A stretch of 64,000 nt of DNA from an uncultured Lachnospiraceae bacterium. Its GTDB lineage: Bacteria > Bacillota > Clostridia > Lachnospirales > Lachnospiraceae. Location of the stretch: positions 1-64,000 of the forward strand of contig CACYEN010000015.1 of the NCBI GenBank assembly GCA_902773435.1, in the 5' to 3' direction. This document shows, one piece after another, positions 1-10,200 of this stretch (the first letter of the stretch is position 1; every line of letters begins with the position of its first letter). Below the pieces are notes generated by a model. The model saw nothing but the letters and a program-made list of their open reading frames with translations. It did no database searches and was not told where the DNA came from. The position numbers and the translations under genes were made by a program.

Positions 1-92
1 CCGGATTCCGCGCCCGGGGCCCCTCCGGGCATGCTTCCGCCCCTGTCTTCGGGGGTGCTGTTATAATCCGTACCGCCTCTGCGAATTTCCAT
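1..92 (-). CDS. N-terminal fragment of an unidentified protein (runs off the left edge)
   Basis: An ATG at position 92 on the minus strand follows AAAGGAG at 5-nt spacing and stays open to the window edge (about 30 codons). The visible residues start MEIRRGG and are rich in Gly, Pro, Ser and charged residues, like a disordered N-terminal tail. A good promoter lies about 120 nt upstream (208-236). No function can be assigned. It is transcribed away from ridA and could be part of the purine cluster or an unrelated neighbour. Confidence 0.55.
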   Translation of the reverse strand, partial: MEIRRGGTDYNSTPEDRGGSMPGGAPGAES

Positions 93-207
93 GTTCTCTC
101 CTTTCCGGCCTGCATGCCCTGTTCCGGCTGTCCGGGCAGATGCGTCAGGTGAAGGTCCAGCCTTTCTCTTTTATCGCAGCGCCCGGCTTCCGGGCACATA
201 CATGTGT

Positions 208-236
208 ATTATCTCATCCGGAAGCGACAATTTCAA
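208..236 (-). promoter_or_regulatory. Probable sigma-A promoter of the left-edge gene
   Basis: TTGAAA (231-236) and GATAAT (208-213) on the minus strand are 17 bp apart. The transcript would have a leader of about 110 nt containing a GCCCGG/CCGGGC hairpin before the start codon at 92. Nothing else was seen in 93-266. Confidence 0.5.
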
Positions 237-268
237 TTGCCCAGTTGGGGAATATGAATGCCGCCGCA

Positions 269-306
269 TAAAGAATACCGCCGGCTGATGTTTCAGCCGA
301 CGGTAT
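269..306 (-). terminator. Intrinsic terminator after ridA
   Basis: A GATACCG-CGGCTGA stem pairs with its complement around a short loop (arms roughly 275-288 and 293-306). On the minus strand it is followed by a T-rich tract (TTCTTTAT). It lies just downstream of the ridA stop and ends the catabolic unit. Confidence 0.7.
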
Positions 307-372
307 CCGGTCATTCAGTCTTTCACTGTATCCGTCCGGGTTTTATCCAGCCCCGCGTTCAGTCTGCCGGGC

Positions 373-756
373 TCACTCCGCCACGGCGACCGCCTCGATC
401 TCAACTCTCGCGGCCTTCGGAAGCGCCGCCACCTGGAACGCGGCTCTCGCCGGATACGGCGCCGAGAAGAACTCGGCGTACACCTCGTTCATGGCCCCGA
501 AATCCGCGATGTCGGCGAGAAGCACCGTCGTCTTCACGACGCTGTCCATGCCTGCCCCGGCGGATTCAAGGATATTCCTGATGTTGGTCAGCGACTGGCG
601 CGTCTGCGCCTTGACGTCTTCGCCCGCGAAAGCGCCTGTCGCCGGATCGATCGGAAGCTGTCCGGAGACATAGATCGTGCTGCCGGCCTTTACGGCCTGA
701 GAATACGGCCCGATCGCCGCGGGTGCCTTGTCTGTGTTAAGAGCTGTCTTGCTCAT
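373..756 (-). CDS. ridA: RidA family enamine/imine deaminase
   Basis: The 127-residue product is full length for RidA/YjgF, the trimeric cytosolic enzyme that hydrolyses 2-aminoacrylate and related imines to 2-keto acids and ammonia. The N-terminal [16 protein letters not shown] and the C-terminal [22 protein letters not shown] blocks are family hallmarks, including the carboxylate-binding Arg. The ATG at 756 is chosen because AGGAGG lies 8 nt upstream; another ATG at 762 is only 2 nt from the same site. It is last in the ygeY-ygeW-arcC-hydA unit. Its likely job is to clear 2-aminoacrylate made when 2,3-diaminopropionate is deaminated (YgeX step). No ygeX is seen in the window, so that link is inferred. 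Confidence 0.93.
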   Translation of the reverse strand: MSKTALNTDKAPAAIGPYSQAVKAGSTIYVSGQLPIDPATGAFAGEDVKAQTRQSLTNIRNILESAGAGMDSVVKTTVLLADIADFGAMNEVYAEFFSAPYPARAAFQVAALPKAARVEIEAVAVAE

Positions 757-815
757 CGTCATTTCCTCCTGACTGTTATGATAGTGCTGCGATGCGGCCG
801 CCGGTTCCGCCCCTC

Positions 816-2162
816 TTATCTCGCGACATACGCGCCCGGCAGGGCCTCCGTCGGCTCGCCGTCCTTCGAGGCGCACACGCCGTTTACGAACACTTCGCGC
901 GGCCTCCCCGAGACCTCAAGCCCCTCGAACGGCGTGTAGTCGACGTTCTGGTGCATGTTCCCGGCGCTGATCGTCCACTTTACGGACGGATCCCAGATCG
1001 TGATGTCCGCGTCCGATCCCTCGAGCAGGGCTCCCTTCCGCGGATACATCCCGAAGATCTTCGCCGGACCCTCGCTCAGGTACCGGCAGTAGTCCTCCGG
1101 CGTCAGCTGATCTCCGAAAATGTGCATAAACACGACAGGCCTGTGCTCAATTCCCGGCGCCCCGTTCGGGATCTTCCTGAAGTCCCCGATCCCGGCTTTC
1201 TTCTGCCCCTCGTAGCTGAAGCTGCAGTGGTCCGTCGCGATCGTGTCGATCTCGTGAAGGAGAACCGCCTCCTTCAGGGCCTCGATATCCTCCTGCTTCC
1301 GGAGCGGCGGGCTGCAGACATACTTCGCGCCCTCGAACCCCGGGCGGCTGTAATTGCTGTCGTCGAGGAGCATGTACTGGGGGCAGCTCTCCGCGTAGAC
1401 CGTCTGACCTCTCCTCCTGGCGGCCCTCACTTCCTCGAGGCCGAGCTTCGTGGACAGGTGGACGATGTGAACCGGGGCGCCGGCGAGTCTTCCGAGGTAA
1501 CAGAAGCGGTTCACCGCCTCGGCTTCGACCTCTGCGGGTCTTGAGAGCGGATGGGCCCACGGCCCGGTGTGTCCGGCTCCAATCTCCCGGAGCTGCAGCT
1601 CCGTCACGACCCCGCCGTTCTCACAGTGACAGCCGACGATGCCCCCGAGTTTTTTCACCTCTCCGAGGACTTCCAGGATCTCGGAATCCGAAAGGGCCGT
1701 ATCGTAGGCCATGTAGACCTTGAAGGACGTGACCCCGGCCGCCCTCAGGGCGGGAAGGTCCGCCTTCGTCTTCCCGTTCCAGTCGCAGATCGCCATGTGG
1801 TAGGCGATGTTGCAGTGCATCTTTCCCTCGGCCTTCTTCTTCCAGGTCTCGAGGGCGCCGAGAAGTGTGTCGCCTTTGTACTGGGTCGCGAAGTCGACGA
1901 CGCAGGTCGTACCTCCGCAGACCGCCGCGCGGGTTCCCGTGCCGACGTCGTCGGCCGTCACGGTTCCGGCTACCGGAAGGTCCAGATGGGTGTGGCCGTC
2001 GATAAAGCCCGGGTAGACGAAGCATCCCGACGCGTCGATGGTCTCATCCTCTTCGCCCGGGCTTATCTCCCCGATCTTCACGATCTTTCCGTCGTCAAAC
2101 GCGAGGTCCTCCCTCTTAAGTCCATCCGGAGTCACGAGAGTCCCATTCTTAATTATCTTCAA
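816..2162 (-). CDS. hydA: Hydantoinase/dihydropyrimidinase-type cyclic amidohydrolase
   Basis: The 448-residue protein belongs to the D-hydantoinase/dihydropyrimidinase branch of the amidohydrolase superfamily (HyuA of the yge cluster). It opens cyclic ureides in the cytosol. The binuclear metal site is complete: GHTH (His57, His59), the Lys of SFKVY (Lys148, normally carboxylated), His179, His235 and Asp311 in ATDHCSF. The start is taken as TTG at 2162 because GGAGG lies 5 nt upstream; an in-frame ATG at 2195 has no ribosome binding site. In anaerobic uric-acid pathways this enzyme is placed at a ring-opening step leading to ureido acids. The neighbours arcC and ygeW support that. Exact substrate unknown. 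Confidence 0.92.
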   Translation of the reverse strand: MKIIKNGTLVTPDGLKREDLAFDDGKIVKIGEISPGEEDETIDASGCFVYPGFIDGHTHLDLPVAGTVTADDVGTGTRAAVCGGTTCVVDFATQYKGDTLLGALETWKKKAEGKMHCNIAYHMAICDWNGKTKADLPALRAAGVTSFKVYMAYDTALSDSEILEVLGEVKKLGGIVGCHCENGGVVTELQLREIGAGHTGPWAHPLSRPAEVEAEAVNRFCYLGRLAGAPVHIVHLSTKLGLEEVRAARRRGQTVYAESCPQYMLLDDSNYSRPGFEGAKYVCSPPLRKQEDIEALKEAVLLHEIDTIATDHCSFSYEGQKKAGIGDFRKIPNGAPGIEHRPVVFMHIFGDQLTPEDYCRYLSEGPAKIFGMYPRKGALLEGSDADITIWDPSVKWTISAGNMHQNVDYTPFEGLEVSGRPREVFVNGVCASKDGEPTEALPGAYVAR

Positions 2163-2223
2163 AGAATCCTCCTTCCCGGCCGGTCCGGCAGCCATCCGAG
2201 AATCAGGCGCGCAGGTCCCGCGC

Positions 2224-3150
2224 TCAGCTGTGAATCATCGTGCCCGTCCTGCCCTCGATTCCGTCCTTCGCCTTCTCGAGCAGCGTGATCAGCGCCTTCC
2301 TGCCCTGCTTGCCCTCGACGAATTCCAGGGCGGCCTCAACCTTCGGGAGCATGGATCCGGGGGCGAACTCGCCGTCCGCGATGTACTTCCTCGCCGTCTC
2401 CGGCGTGATGTCGCTGAGCTCCTGCTGATCCGGCTTTCCAAAGTGGATCGCCACCTTTTCGACCGCCGTCAGGATGATCAGCAGGTCGGCGTCGATCTGT
2501 TCGGCCAGCTTCGCGGCCGCGAAATCCTTGTCGATGACGGCCGCGGCACCCTTGAGGTGATGGCCCTCCGTCCGGAAGACGGGAATTCCGCCGCCTCCGC
2601 ACGCGACGACGATGTGGTCCGTCTCGATCAGGGACTTGATGGTCCCGATCTCGACGATTCCGACGGGCTTCGGGGAGGCGACGACACGGCGGTATCCCCT
2701 GCCGGCGTCCTCGATGACGTCGTACTGCCGCTCTCTCACCAGGGCATCGGCTTCCTCTTTCGTCATGAACTGCCCGATCGGTTTCGTCGGATGCCTGAAC
2801 GCCGGATCGTCCGGATCGACCTCGACCTGTGTCAGCACGGTCGAGACGCCCTTGTTGATCCCGCGGTCGAGCATCTCCTCGCGGAGCGCGTTCTGAAGGT
2901 CATACCCGATGTATCCCTGGCTCATGGCCACGCACACCGAGAGCGGGCAGGGGATGTATTTGACCGGATCCGAGCGGACGAGCTCGGCCATGGCGTTCTG
3001 GATCATTCCCACCTGCGGCCCGTTGCCGTGGGCGATCACGACTTCATGTCCCTGTTCGATCAGGTCGACGATCGCCCTCGCGGTGATCTTCACCGCTTTC
3101 ATCTGTTCCGGAAGATTGGCGCCCAGGGCGATTACGATTTTCTTTCCCAT
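2224..3150 (-). CDS. arcC: Carbamate kinase (YqeA/ArcC type) with altered phosphate loop
   Basis: The 308-residue protein matches YqeA-type carbamate kinases almost throughout, including HGNGPQVG, TQVEVD, GRGYRRVVASPKP, GGGGIPV and KGAAAVIDKD-like segments. The family makes ATP from carbamoyl phosphate, the energy-yielding end of ureide breakdown. The N terminus reads IALGANLPEQ where relatives have ALGGNALG before the same NLPEQ-like segment. About five residues, including the GGN phosphate-binding motif, are missing. The start at 3150 gives the expected MGKKIVIALG. It sits 18 bp after ygeW on the same strand. Family assignment is firm; catalytic activity is doubtful. Confidence 0.93.
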   Translation of the reverse strand: MGKKIVIALGANLPEQMKAVKITARAIVDLIEQGHEVVIAHGNGPQVGMIQNAMAELVRSDPVKYIPCPLSVCVAMSQGYIGYDLQNALREEMLDRGINKGVSTVLTQVEVDPDDPAFRHPTKPIGQFMTKEEADALVRERQYDVIEDAGRGYRRVVASPKPVGIVEIGTIKSLIETDHIVVACGGGGIPVFRTEGHHLKGAAAVIDKDFAAAKLAEQIDADLLIILTAVEKVAIHFGKPDQQELSDITPETARKYIADGEFAPGSMLPKVEAALEFVEGKQGRKALITLLEKAKDGIEGRTGTMIHS

Positions 3151-3168
3151 GGCTGTGCCTCTCCGGGA

Positions 3169-4368
3169 TCAACCCTTGAACCAGCGGGATATTCCTCTCT
3201 CCTCAAGCGCCTTCAGGACGGCCTGCGGATCCTTCTCCTTCGCGAGGAAGATCATCGCGGCGATGATGTACGGTTTGAAGCTCGCCTGCTTGTAGAGCGG
3301 CACGCGGTAGCGGTCGAACACCGAGGCCTCGACCTCTCCTTCCTCGCAGGACACGTCGTTGATGTCGGCCGGCAGGCAGTGCAGATAGAGCGCCTTGCCG
3401 TCCTTTGTCGTCTTCATGAGTTCCTCCGTGCAGCACCAGTCCTTGTGCTCCGCGTTCTGGGCGAGAAGTTCCTTCTCCAGCCTGTCAATCCCGTCGAAGT
3501 CGCCATCCCCGTAGAGATTCGTCCTCTTCTCCATCGCAGCGAAGGGAGCCCAGCTCTTCGGATAGACGATATCCGCGTCCTTAAAGGCTTCCGCCATGCT
3601 GTTGGTCTTGGTGAAAGAGCCGCCGCTCTTTTCCGCGTTGGCCTTCGCGACTTCCTCGCATTCCGGCATCACGTCATAGCCTTCCGGGTGCGCCAGCACG
3701 ACGTCCATGCCGAAGCGCGTGAAGAGTCCGATCACGCCCTGCGGGACGGAGAGCGGCTTGCCGTAGCTCGGGGAGTAGGCCCATGTCATGGCGACCTTCT
3801 TGCCCTTGAGGTTTTCCACGCCGCCGAACTCATGGATCACATGGAGCATGTCGGCCATGCACTGTGTCGGAAGGTCGATGTCGCACTGAAGGTTGACGAG
3901 GGTCGGCTTCTGCTCGAGGACGCCGTCCCGGTTTCCCTCCGTCACGGCATCCACGACGTCGTGCATATACTTGTTGCCCTTGCCGATGTACATGTCGTCG
4001 CGGATTCCGATGACGTCCGCCATGAACGAGATCATGTTCGCGGTCTCGCGGACCGTCTCCCCGTGAGCGATCTGGCTCTTCTTCTCATCGAGGTCCTGCA
4101 CCTCGAGGCCGAGGAGATTGCAGGCAGACGCGAAGCTGAAGCGGGTTCTCGTGGAATTGTCGCGGAACAGGGAGATGCCGAGTCCGGACTCGAAGATCTT
4201 TGTCGAGATGTTGTTCTGCCTCATGTAGCGGAGCGCGTCCGCGACGGTGAAGACCGCGGCGATCTCGTCGTCCGTCTTCTCCCAGGTGAGGAAGAAGTTG
4301 TTCTCATACATCTCCTTGAAATTCAGTTTGTTCAAACGGTCAATGTACTCCTGAAGTTTAGCGTCCAT
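3169..4368 (-). CDS. ygeW: YgeW-type knotted carbamoyltransferase
   Basis: The 399-residue product is a member of the ornithine/aspartate carbamoyltransferase superfamily of the YgeW type. The carbamoyl-phosphate site FRDNSTRTRFSF (Ser72-Arg76) and the late LHCLPAD motif are intact. In purinolytic clusters YgeW is thought to transfer or release carbamoyl groups from ureido intermediates, feeding carbamate kinase. ATG at 4368 has AAGGAGG 6 nt upstream. The native amino acceptor is not something the sequence reveals. The leader carries a TGACTGT element shared with ygeY and ridA. Confidence 0.94.
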   Translation of the reverse strand: MDAKLQEYIDRLNKLNFKEMYENNFFLTWEKTDDEIAAVFTVADALRYMRQNNISTKIFESGLGISLFRDNSTRTRFSFASACNLLGLEVQDLDEKKSQIAHGETVRETANMISFMADVIGIRDDMYIGKGNKYMHDVVDAVTEGNRDGVLEQKPTLVNLQCDIDLPTQCMADMLHVIHEFGGVENLKGKKVAMTWAYSPSYGKPLSVPQGVIGLFTRFGMDVVLAHPEGYDVMPECEEVAKANAEKSGGSFTKTNSMAEAFKDADIVYPKSWAPFAAMEKRTNLYGDGDFDGIDRLEKELLAQNAEHKDWCCTEELMKTTKDGKALYLHCLPADINDVSCEEGEVEASVFDRYRVPLYKQASFKPYIIAAMIFLAKEKDPQAVLKALEERGISRWFKG

Positions 4369-4439
4369 TTTTCCTCCTTCGCTTTTAAAAATGACTGTAT
4401 TCACTTTCACCATATACTGCGCCGGATCCGGCGCGGCTC

Positions 4440-5816
4440 TTATTCAATATTGTTGTCTGTCTTTCCCGCGCGGAACTGGGTGACGTCTCCGGTCTTCTCC
4501 TCTGTCGGATACAGGTTGATGGCGGCCGCGTAGAGGGCGGCGCAGGTCACAAGATCCTGCTTCCAGGTGATCTCATTCGGCGCGTGAGCCTGGCTCTCGG
4601 CACCCGGTCCGAAGCCGACGCACGGAATACCGTAGCGGCCCTGGATGGCGACGCCGTTCGTCGAGAATGTCCACTTGTCCGTCAGGGGACGGTCGCGGAG
4701 TTCCTTCTGGCTCTCCGGGCTGAGCCTCTTCTCTCCGAAGAGGGCCTTGTGGGCGTCGACGAGCGCCTTGACGTGGGCTGCGCTCTCCTTGTTGATCCGT
4801 GTCGGGAAATATGCTTCGGTCTCATAGACCTCGCCGGTCCAGGCCGGCCTGTCATACATGTACATGGAGACCTTGACGTCGTCGCCGTATTTCTTCACCG
4901 CCGGAAGGTTCCTGATCTCCTCGAGGCAGCTGTCCCAGGTCTCGCCGGCGGTCATTCTGCGGTCGATCGAGATCGCGCAGGAGTCCGCGACGGCGCAGCG
5001 GCTCGGGGACGTATAGAAGATCTGCGACACTGTGCAGGTGCCGCGCCCGAGGAATCTCGCGTCCTCATAGTGCTCGGGATTGTACTTCGGATCGAGCATC
5101 TTCACGAGGCCCCTGATCGCCGTGCTGTCAGAGCAGCCGTTGTTGTTGAGGGCACGGACGTCGCTGATGATGTCCGCCATCTTGTAGATCGCGTTGTCGC
5201 CGCGCTCGGGTGCCGAGCCGTGGCAGGAGACGCCCTTGACGTCGACGCGGATCTCCATGCGGCCCCTGTGGCCCCTGTAGATGCCGCCGTCGGTGGGTTC
5301 CGTGGAGATGACGAACTCCGGTCTGATGCCGTCCTTGTTGACGATATACTGCCAGCAGAGGCCGTCGCAGTCCTCTTCCATGACGGAACCGACGATCATG
5401 AGCTTATAGCCCTCCGGGATCAGGTTCTTTTCCTTCATGATCTTCGCGCTGTAGACGGCTGACGCGAGACCGCCCTCCTGGTCGGAGCCTCCGCGCCCGT
5501 AGATCACCTCGTCGTCCTCGTAGCCGGTGTACGGGTCGTCCGTCCAGTTGGCCCTGTTCCCGATTCCGACGGTGTCGATATGGGAGTCGATCGCGATAAT
5601 CTTATCGCCCTCCCCCATCCAGCCGATGATGTTGCCGAGCCCGTCTATCTCGACCTTGTCGAACCCGACCTTCTCCATCTCCTCCTTGATGCACATGACA
5701 ACTTCCTTCTCCTCGCAGCTCTCGCTCGGATGGGAGATCATCCTGCGGAGAAATGCCGTCATGTCCTTCCCGTAACTTTTTGCCGCCTCTTTGATTTCTT
5801 CGTAATTGAGTTCCAT
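4440..5816 (-). CDS. ygeY: YgeY family M20 metallohydrolase
   Basis: The 458-residue protein is an M20/ArgE-DapE-type zinc hydrolase of the YgeY family. Metal and catalytic residues are seen in [10 protein letters not shown], the EE pair of [14 protein letters not shown] and the [14 protein letters not shown] dimerisation-domain region. Such enzymes remove carbamoyl or acyl groups from amino acids; in this cluster a ureido-amino acid is the natural candidate. ATG at 5816 has AAGGAGG upstream. It is the first gene of the ygeY-ygeW-arcC-hydA-ridA unit, behind a promoter at 5884-5911. Confidence 0.93.
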   Translation of the reverse strand: MELNYEEIKEAAKSYGKDMTAFLRRMISHPSESCEEKEVVMCIKEEMEKVGFDKVEIDGLGNIIGWMGEGDKIIAIDSHIDTVGIGNRANWTDDPYTGYEDDEVIYGRGGSDQEGGLASAVYSAKIMKEKNLIPEGYKLMIVGSVMEEDCDGLCWQYIVNKDGIRPEFVISTEPTDGGIYRGHRGRMEIRVDVKGVSCHGSAPERGDNAIYKMADIISDVRALNNNGCSDSTAIRGLVKMLDPKYNPEHYEDARFLGRGTCTVSQIFYTSPSRCAVADSCAISIDRRMTAGETWDSCLEEIRNLPAVKKYGDDVKVSMYMYDRPAWTGEVYETEAYFPTRINKESAAHVKALVDAHKALFGEKRLSPESQKELRDRPLTDKWTFSTNGVAIQGRYGIPCVGFGPGAESQAHAPNEITWKQDLVTCAALYAAAINLYPTEEKTGDVTQFRAGKTDNNIE

Positions 5817-5883
5817 TCGTGCCCCTCCTTCTAACAATGACTGTTTTTTTGTTCCCAAAACTTTTTGTTAGATATCTGTCTCC

Positions 5884-5911
5884 ATAATACCATCTCAGCG
5901 CCTGTAGTCAA
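5884..5911 (-). promoter_or_regulatory. Probable promoter of the ygeY-ridA operon
   Basis: TTGACT (5906-5911) and TATTAT (5884-5889) are 16 bp apart on the minus strand. The leader of about 60 nt contains a 7-bp inverted repeat TCTAACA/TGTTAGA (around 5830-5871) and the shared TGACTGT element at 5838-5844. The 359-bp gap between ygeY and the next gene (5817-6175) holds this promoter and the divergent one at 6020-6048. Confidence 0.6.
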
Positions 5912-6019
5912 GCGGTTTTTCGGAAGTTCGGGTTTCCGGAAACACAGCCTCCGCACCGGGGGCCGCGGCTCCCGCTCCCCGCCTCTTAAAAGGCCTTCCG
6001 TAGGCCGGTTTCACGGCTC

Positions 6020-6048
6020 TTGCGTCTTCCCGCGGGATTCGCTATAAT
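6020..6048 (+). promoter_or_regulatory. Probable promoter of the fibronectin-III protein gene
   Basis: TTGCGT (6020-6025) and a perfect TATAAT (6043-6048) are separated by 17 bp. The leader to the ATG at 6176 would be about 120 nt. Confidence 0.55.
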
Positions 6049-6175
6049 AAATGTTCAGCAGGCTGTTCTTCTCCGGATTTTCCGGACCGGGCCGCCTCTT
6101 TACGGTTTCAGGTTTTTCCCCGGCACACCGCCGGAAGAAGCCGCGCGGAATCGCCGTGCGCACGGAGGTTTCTCT

Positions 6176-7099
6176 ATGAAAAAAATGATTCGCGGTCTAC
6201 TGCTTCCGCTCGCCGCCGTCGTCATGCTTCTCATGACCGCCTCGGTCCTGCAGGCAGACGCGAGACAGACCGGCGCGAACAGAACGCGCGTGAACGTCTC
6301 CTGGGACAACCCGTCCTTCACTGACCACAAAGTCTCCGGCTACAGGATCACCTGGGGCAAGTCATATGACACGCCGATCGGCAGCGCCAATCTCTCGGCC
6401 GGCACCCGGTCCTACACGATCACCGGACTTACGAGCTACTCGATCTACAAGGTCAGAGTCTACTACTACTTCAACGGAAGCGAGACCCCCTACTCGTGGT
6501 ACTCGACGCCGGTCTTCACGCTTCCCGATAAGACGACCGGCATCAACGTCGGCTTCGGCGCAAACCAGAAGGCCTTCAAGCTGAGCTGGAACAAGCCCCT
6601 GGGCGACGCCTTCGGCGTGAAGTACCAGTTCACGCTGCGCGACCAGAACGGGAAGCTGATGCTGAAGAAGAGCGGTATCTCGAATTATTCCTTTATATCC
6701 GACTTCATCGTGACAAAGGTCTCCGAGCTCAATATCAGGCCCTACCTGACCATCAACGGCAGGAATTACTTCGGTCCCTGGGCTTCCGCCAAGGTGGTCC
6801 CCCAGCCGATCGTCAACATCGCGAAGACGAAGTCCTTCGTGAAGGACGGAAAGCTCACGCTCACCTGGTCCAAAGTCACCGGGGCGAAGACCTACCGGGT
6901 CTACGTCTCCACGTCGAAGGACTCCGGATACCGGAGAGTGAAGACCGCCTCCGGCTCCGTGACGAGCGTCACGCTCCCGACCTTCATGGGCAAGCCCTAC
7001 CAGTACAACACGACGTATTACGTCAAGGTCACGACACTCTCAGAGCTCGGGAACAGCCGGAATTACTACCGCAAATCCATCACGACGGTCAAGTACTGA
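6176..7099 (+). CDS. Secreted fibronectin type III repeat protein
   Basis: The 307-residue protein starts MKKMIRGLLLPLAAVVMLLM, a clear signal peptide with probable cleavage near residue 26. Three fibronectin type III-like beta-sandwich segments follow (about 30-120, 120-205, 210-305). They show the LTWSKVTGAKTYRVYVS pattern typical of extracellular Firmicutes proteins. No enzymatic domain or LPXTG anchor is seen. ATG at 6176 has GGAGG 7 nt upstream. It lies between the two minus-strand purine operons on the opposite strand with its own promoter and a shared terminator, so a functional link to purine use is not implied. Confidence 0.85.
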   Translation: MKKMIRGLLLPLAAVVMLLMTASVLQADARQTGANRTRVNVSWDNPSFTDHKVSGYRITWGKSYDTPIGSANLSAGTRSYTITGLTSYSIYKVRVYYYFNGSETPYSWYSTPVFTLPDKTTGINVGFGANQKAFKLSWNKPLGDAFGVKYQFTLRDQNGKLMLKKSGISNYSFISDFIVTKVSELNIRPYLTINGRNYFGPWASAKVVPQPIVNIAKTKSFVKDGKLTLTWSKVTGAKTYRVYVSTSKDSGYRRVKTASGSVTSVTLPTFMGKPYQYNTTYYVKVTTLSELGNSRNYYRKSITTVKY

Positions 7100-7152
7100 C
7101 GCGCCCATAACCGCGTCCGGAACCGAAGAAGGAACCGGCGCCGCTCATGGAA

Positions 7153-7204
7153 GATCGGTCCCCTCTCCGCCCGTCGGGCGGGACAGGGGGCCGGTCTTTT
7201 TTTC
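7153..7204. terminator. Bidirectional intrinsic terminator between converging genes
   Basis: A long GC stem (gatcggtccccTctccgccc pairing with GGGCGG..GGGGGCCGGTC) ends in a run of seven T on the plus strand. It separates the fibronectin gene from the 3' end of the molybdenum hydroxylase gene. Confidence 0.75.
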
Positions 7205-7205
7205 T

Positions 7206-10200
7206 CTACTTCCCTCCCGAGTACCAGGTATTCTTCATCGGGAGGCTCGTCCTCAGTACATGGTCCCTCGCGTAGTAGGCGCCGGCGCATGCCGGTGCCG
7301 CGGGGATCGTCGTGATCTCGCCGACGCCCTTGGCGCCGTAGGCGACGCCGAGCAGCTCGTCCTTCTCGACATACATCGCGTGGATCTCCGGAATCTGGTC
7401 CGCGCGGAGCAGCCCGAGAGTCCCGAATCTCGCCGTCGGGACGCAGTCCTCAAGGGGCCAGTCCTCGGTGAACGCGTAGCCCATCCCCATGAGCACACCG
7501 CCCTCGATCTGTCCCTGGATCGAGATCGGGTTGATCACCTTGCCCGCGTCATAGGCCGCGTAGACGTCCGTGACGCGTCCGCTGTCGTCCAGCACGACGA
7601 CGTTCGCCGCGTAGCCGTAGGCGATGTGGCTCTTCGGATTCGGGCGGTCCGCGCCAAGCTTGTCCGTCGGCTCGAAGTACTCGTAGAAGAACTCCCTTCC
7701 CTCGAGCAGGTCGAGCGCCTCCTCCGGGTCATCGACCGAAGCGCCGCGGATCCCGGTCTGCGTCCCGTTCACCCCGTACGTCCCCTGGTTGAGGCCGCTG
7801 CCCTCGCCGCGGATGACTCCGTCCTCCCCGATGTGCATGCGTCTGCTGACATAGGGCGTCTTCCCCGTCCCGGGAGCCATCTCCGTCCCGGTCCCGTAGG
7901 CGGCTTCGGTGTTGAGGGCTCCGTCATTTTCATCGATTCCGCGGAGCAGCACGCTCTGCAGGTCCTCCCCGGTCTCCCGGGCGGTCACTGCCGCGAGCAT
8001 CGCGTCCCGGAGCAGGAACGCCGCGCCCCTGACCGCCTCGCCGGTCAGCAGGGTCTGTCTCGACCCGGACGTCGTCCCGGAATCGGGCGCGTTCGAGGTA
8101 TCGGCGATGGCGTTCCGGATTCTGCAAAGCGGCAGCCCGGTGGCCTCGGCGACGTCCTGGCAGAACACCGTCAGGCAGCCCTGGCCTATATCCGAGGCGG
8201 CCGCGTAGATCACGGCCTGCCCGCCCTCGACCGCGATCCGGCATCTTCCCTTGTCCGGGAGGCCGACACCGACGCCCGCGTTCTTCATCGCGCAGGCGAT
8301 GCCGCAGTGTCCCTCATTCGCGTCAAAATAGGGCTTCACGGCGAGCAGCGCCTCCTTGAGCGCCGTCGAGAGATCCGCGATCTGGCCGTTTGGGAGCACC
8401 TTTCCGGGCTCGATGGCATTTCTCATGCGGATCTCCCAGGGGGAGATTCCCACCTTGTCCGCCAGGACGTTGAGCAGCGACTCGAGGGCAAACTCGCTCT
8501 GGCAGACCCCGAAGCCGCGGAACGCCCCCGCGGGCGGGTTGTTGGTGTAGTAGCCGAAGCCCCTGATATCCGTGTTGTGGTAGCTGTAGGGCCCGACCGC
8601 GTGCGTGCAGGCCCGCTCGAGAACCGGTCCGCAGAGCGACGCGTAGGCGCCCGTGTCGAAGTTGATCTCGCAGTCGAGGGCGGTGAGGATGCCGTCTTTG
8701 TCGCATCCGACGGTAAACGTCCCCTCCATCGCGTGGCGCTTCGGGTGGAAGCGGAGCGATTCTTCGCGGGTGAGGCGGCATTTTACGGGCCTTCCGTACC
8801 TGAGCGCCGCGAGCGCCGCGAGATGCTGCACCGAGACATCCTCCTTGCCCCCGAACCCGCCCCCGATGAGCTGGTTCTCAACCACGACCCGCTCCGGATG
8901 ATCCTGCCACCCGAGCATGATCAGGATCTCGCGCCGCGTGTCGTAGGCGCCCTGGTCGGTCGACAGGACCTTTACGCCGTCCCCGAGCGGATAGGCGACG
9001 CTGCACTCGGGCTCGAGGAACGCGTGCTCCGTGAACGGCGTCGTAAATGTCTCTGTCACGACATACGCCGACTCCGCCAGCGCCTTCTTCGCGTCCCCCC
9101 GCGTCACGTGCCTCTGCTGGCACAGATTTCCTTTCGAGTGGACGGGGGGTGCCCCCTCCGCCTTCGCCTCGCTGATGCTGCGCACGGGTTCCAGCGGCTC
9201 GTAATCGATCCTTATGAGCGCCTTCGCCTTCGCGAGGATGTACTCCGACTCCGCGACCACGAGGCAGACCGCGTCTCCGACGCACCGGGTGACGCTTCCC
9301 TCCGCGATCATGACGTCCCAGTCCTGCTGGATATGGCCGACCTTGTTGTTCGGGACATCCTCCGCCGTAAGGACTCCTACCACCCCCGGCAGGGCGAGCG
9401 CCTTCGACGCGTCGATCCCGAGAATCCTCGCCCTCGGGTATTTCGAGCGCACCGCCGAGGCGTAAGCGAGCGGCGGCATCGAAGGATCCACCTCTATGTA
9501 CTGCCTGCAGCCGGCGTCGGACGCGGAATCGGGATTCACGGCCGGAGAAGAGCCGGCGGGGACGAAGTATTCCGGTCCTATGTCGTCGGGATATTTCCCG
9601 TAGCCGAGAACCTTTCTTCTCACGTCCACGCGGAAGGCGCGCTTTCCGACGCCGTAATCGAGTCCCTTCTCCAGGTCGTCGATCTCCGCGTCGCCCCTGA
9701 GGACGGCGGCGGCGGTCCGGATCCCCTCTATGATCTTCTTGTATCCCGTGCAGCGGCAGATATTGCCTCTGAGCGCGGCCCTGATCTCCTCCTCGGACGG
9801 ATCCGGGTTCCGGTCGAGCAGGGCCTTGCCGGCCATGACCATGCCGGGGATGCAGAACCCGCACTGGACGGAGCCCTCCCGGCCGAAGGCGTACACGAAC
9901 GCCTCCTTCTCCCTCAGGCTCAGGCCCTCCACGGTTGTGATCACCCTGCCCTGCGCGCGCTTCGTCGTGAGCACGCAGGACTTGACCGCACTTCCGTCGA
10001 CGAGGATGGTGCAGGTCCCGCAGGCGCCCTCGCTGCACCCGTCCTTGACGGAATACAGTTTCAGGTCGTCCCTGAGGTAGCGCAGAAGCGGCTTGTCCTC
10101 CGACGTGGTCCGCTCCGTGCCGTTCACCGTGAAGCTGTAGAGAGGTCCCGTCTTTCCCGCCGCGAAGATACCGTCCTCGTCGCGGATCACGCCGCGCGGG

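Noticed and set aside
91..581. Plus-strand reading frames near the left edge
   Set aside because: They are short, rich in Pro/Arg, cross the ridA terminator and lie antisense to ridA, with no ribosome binding sites.
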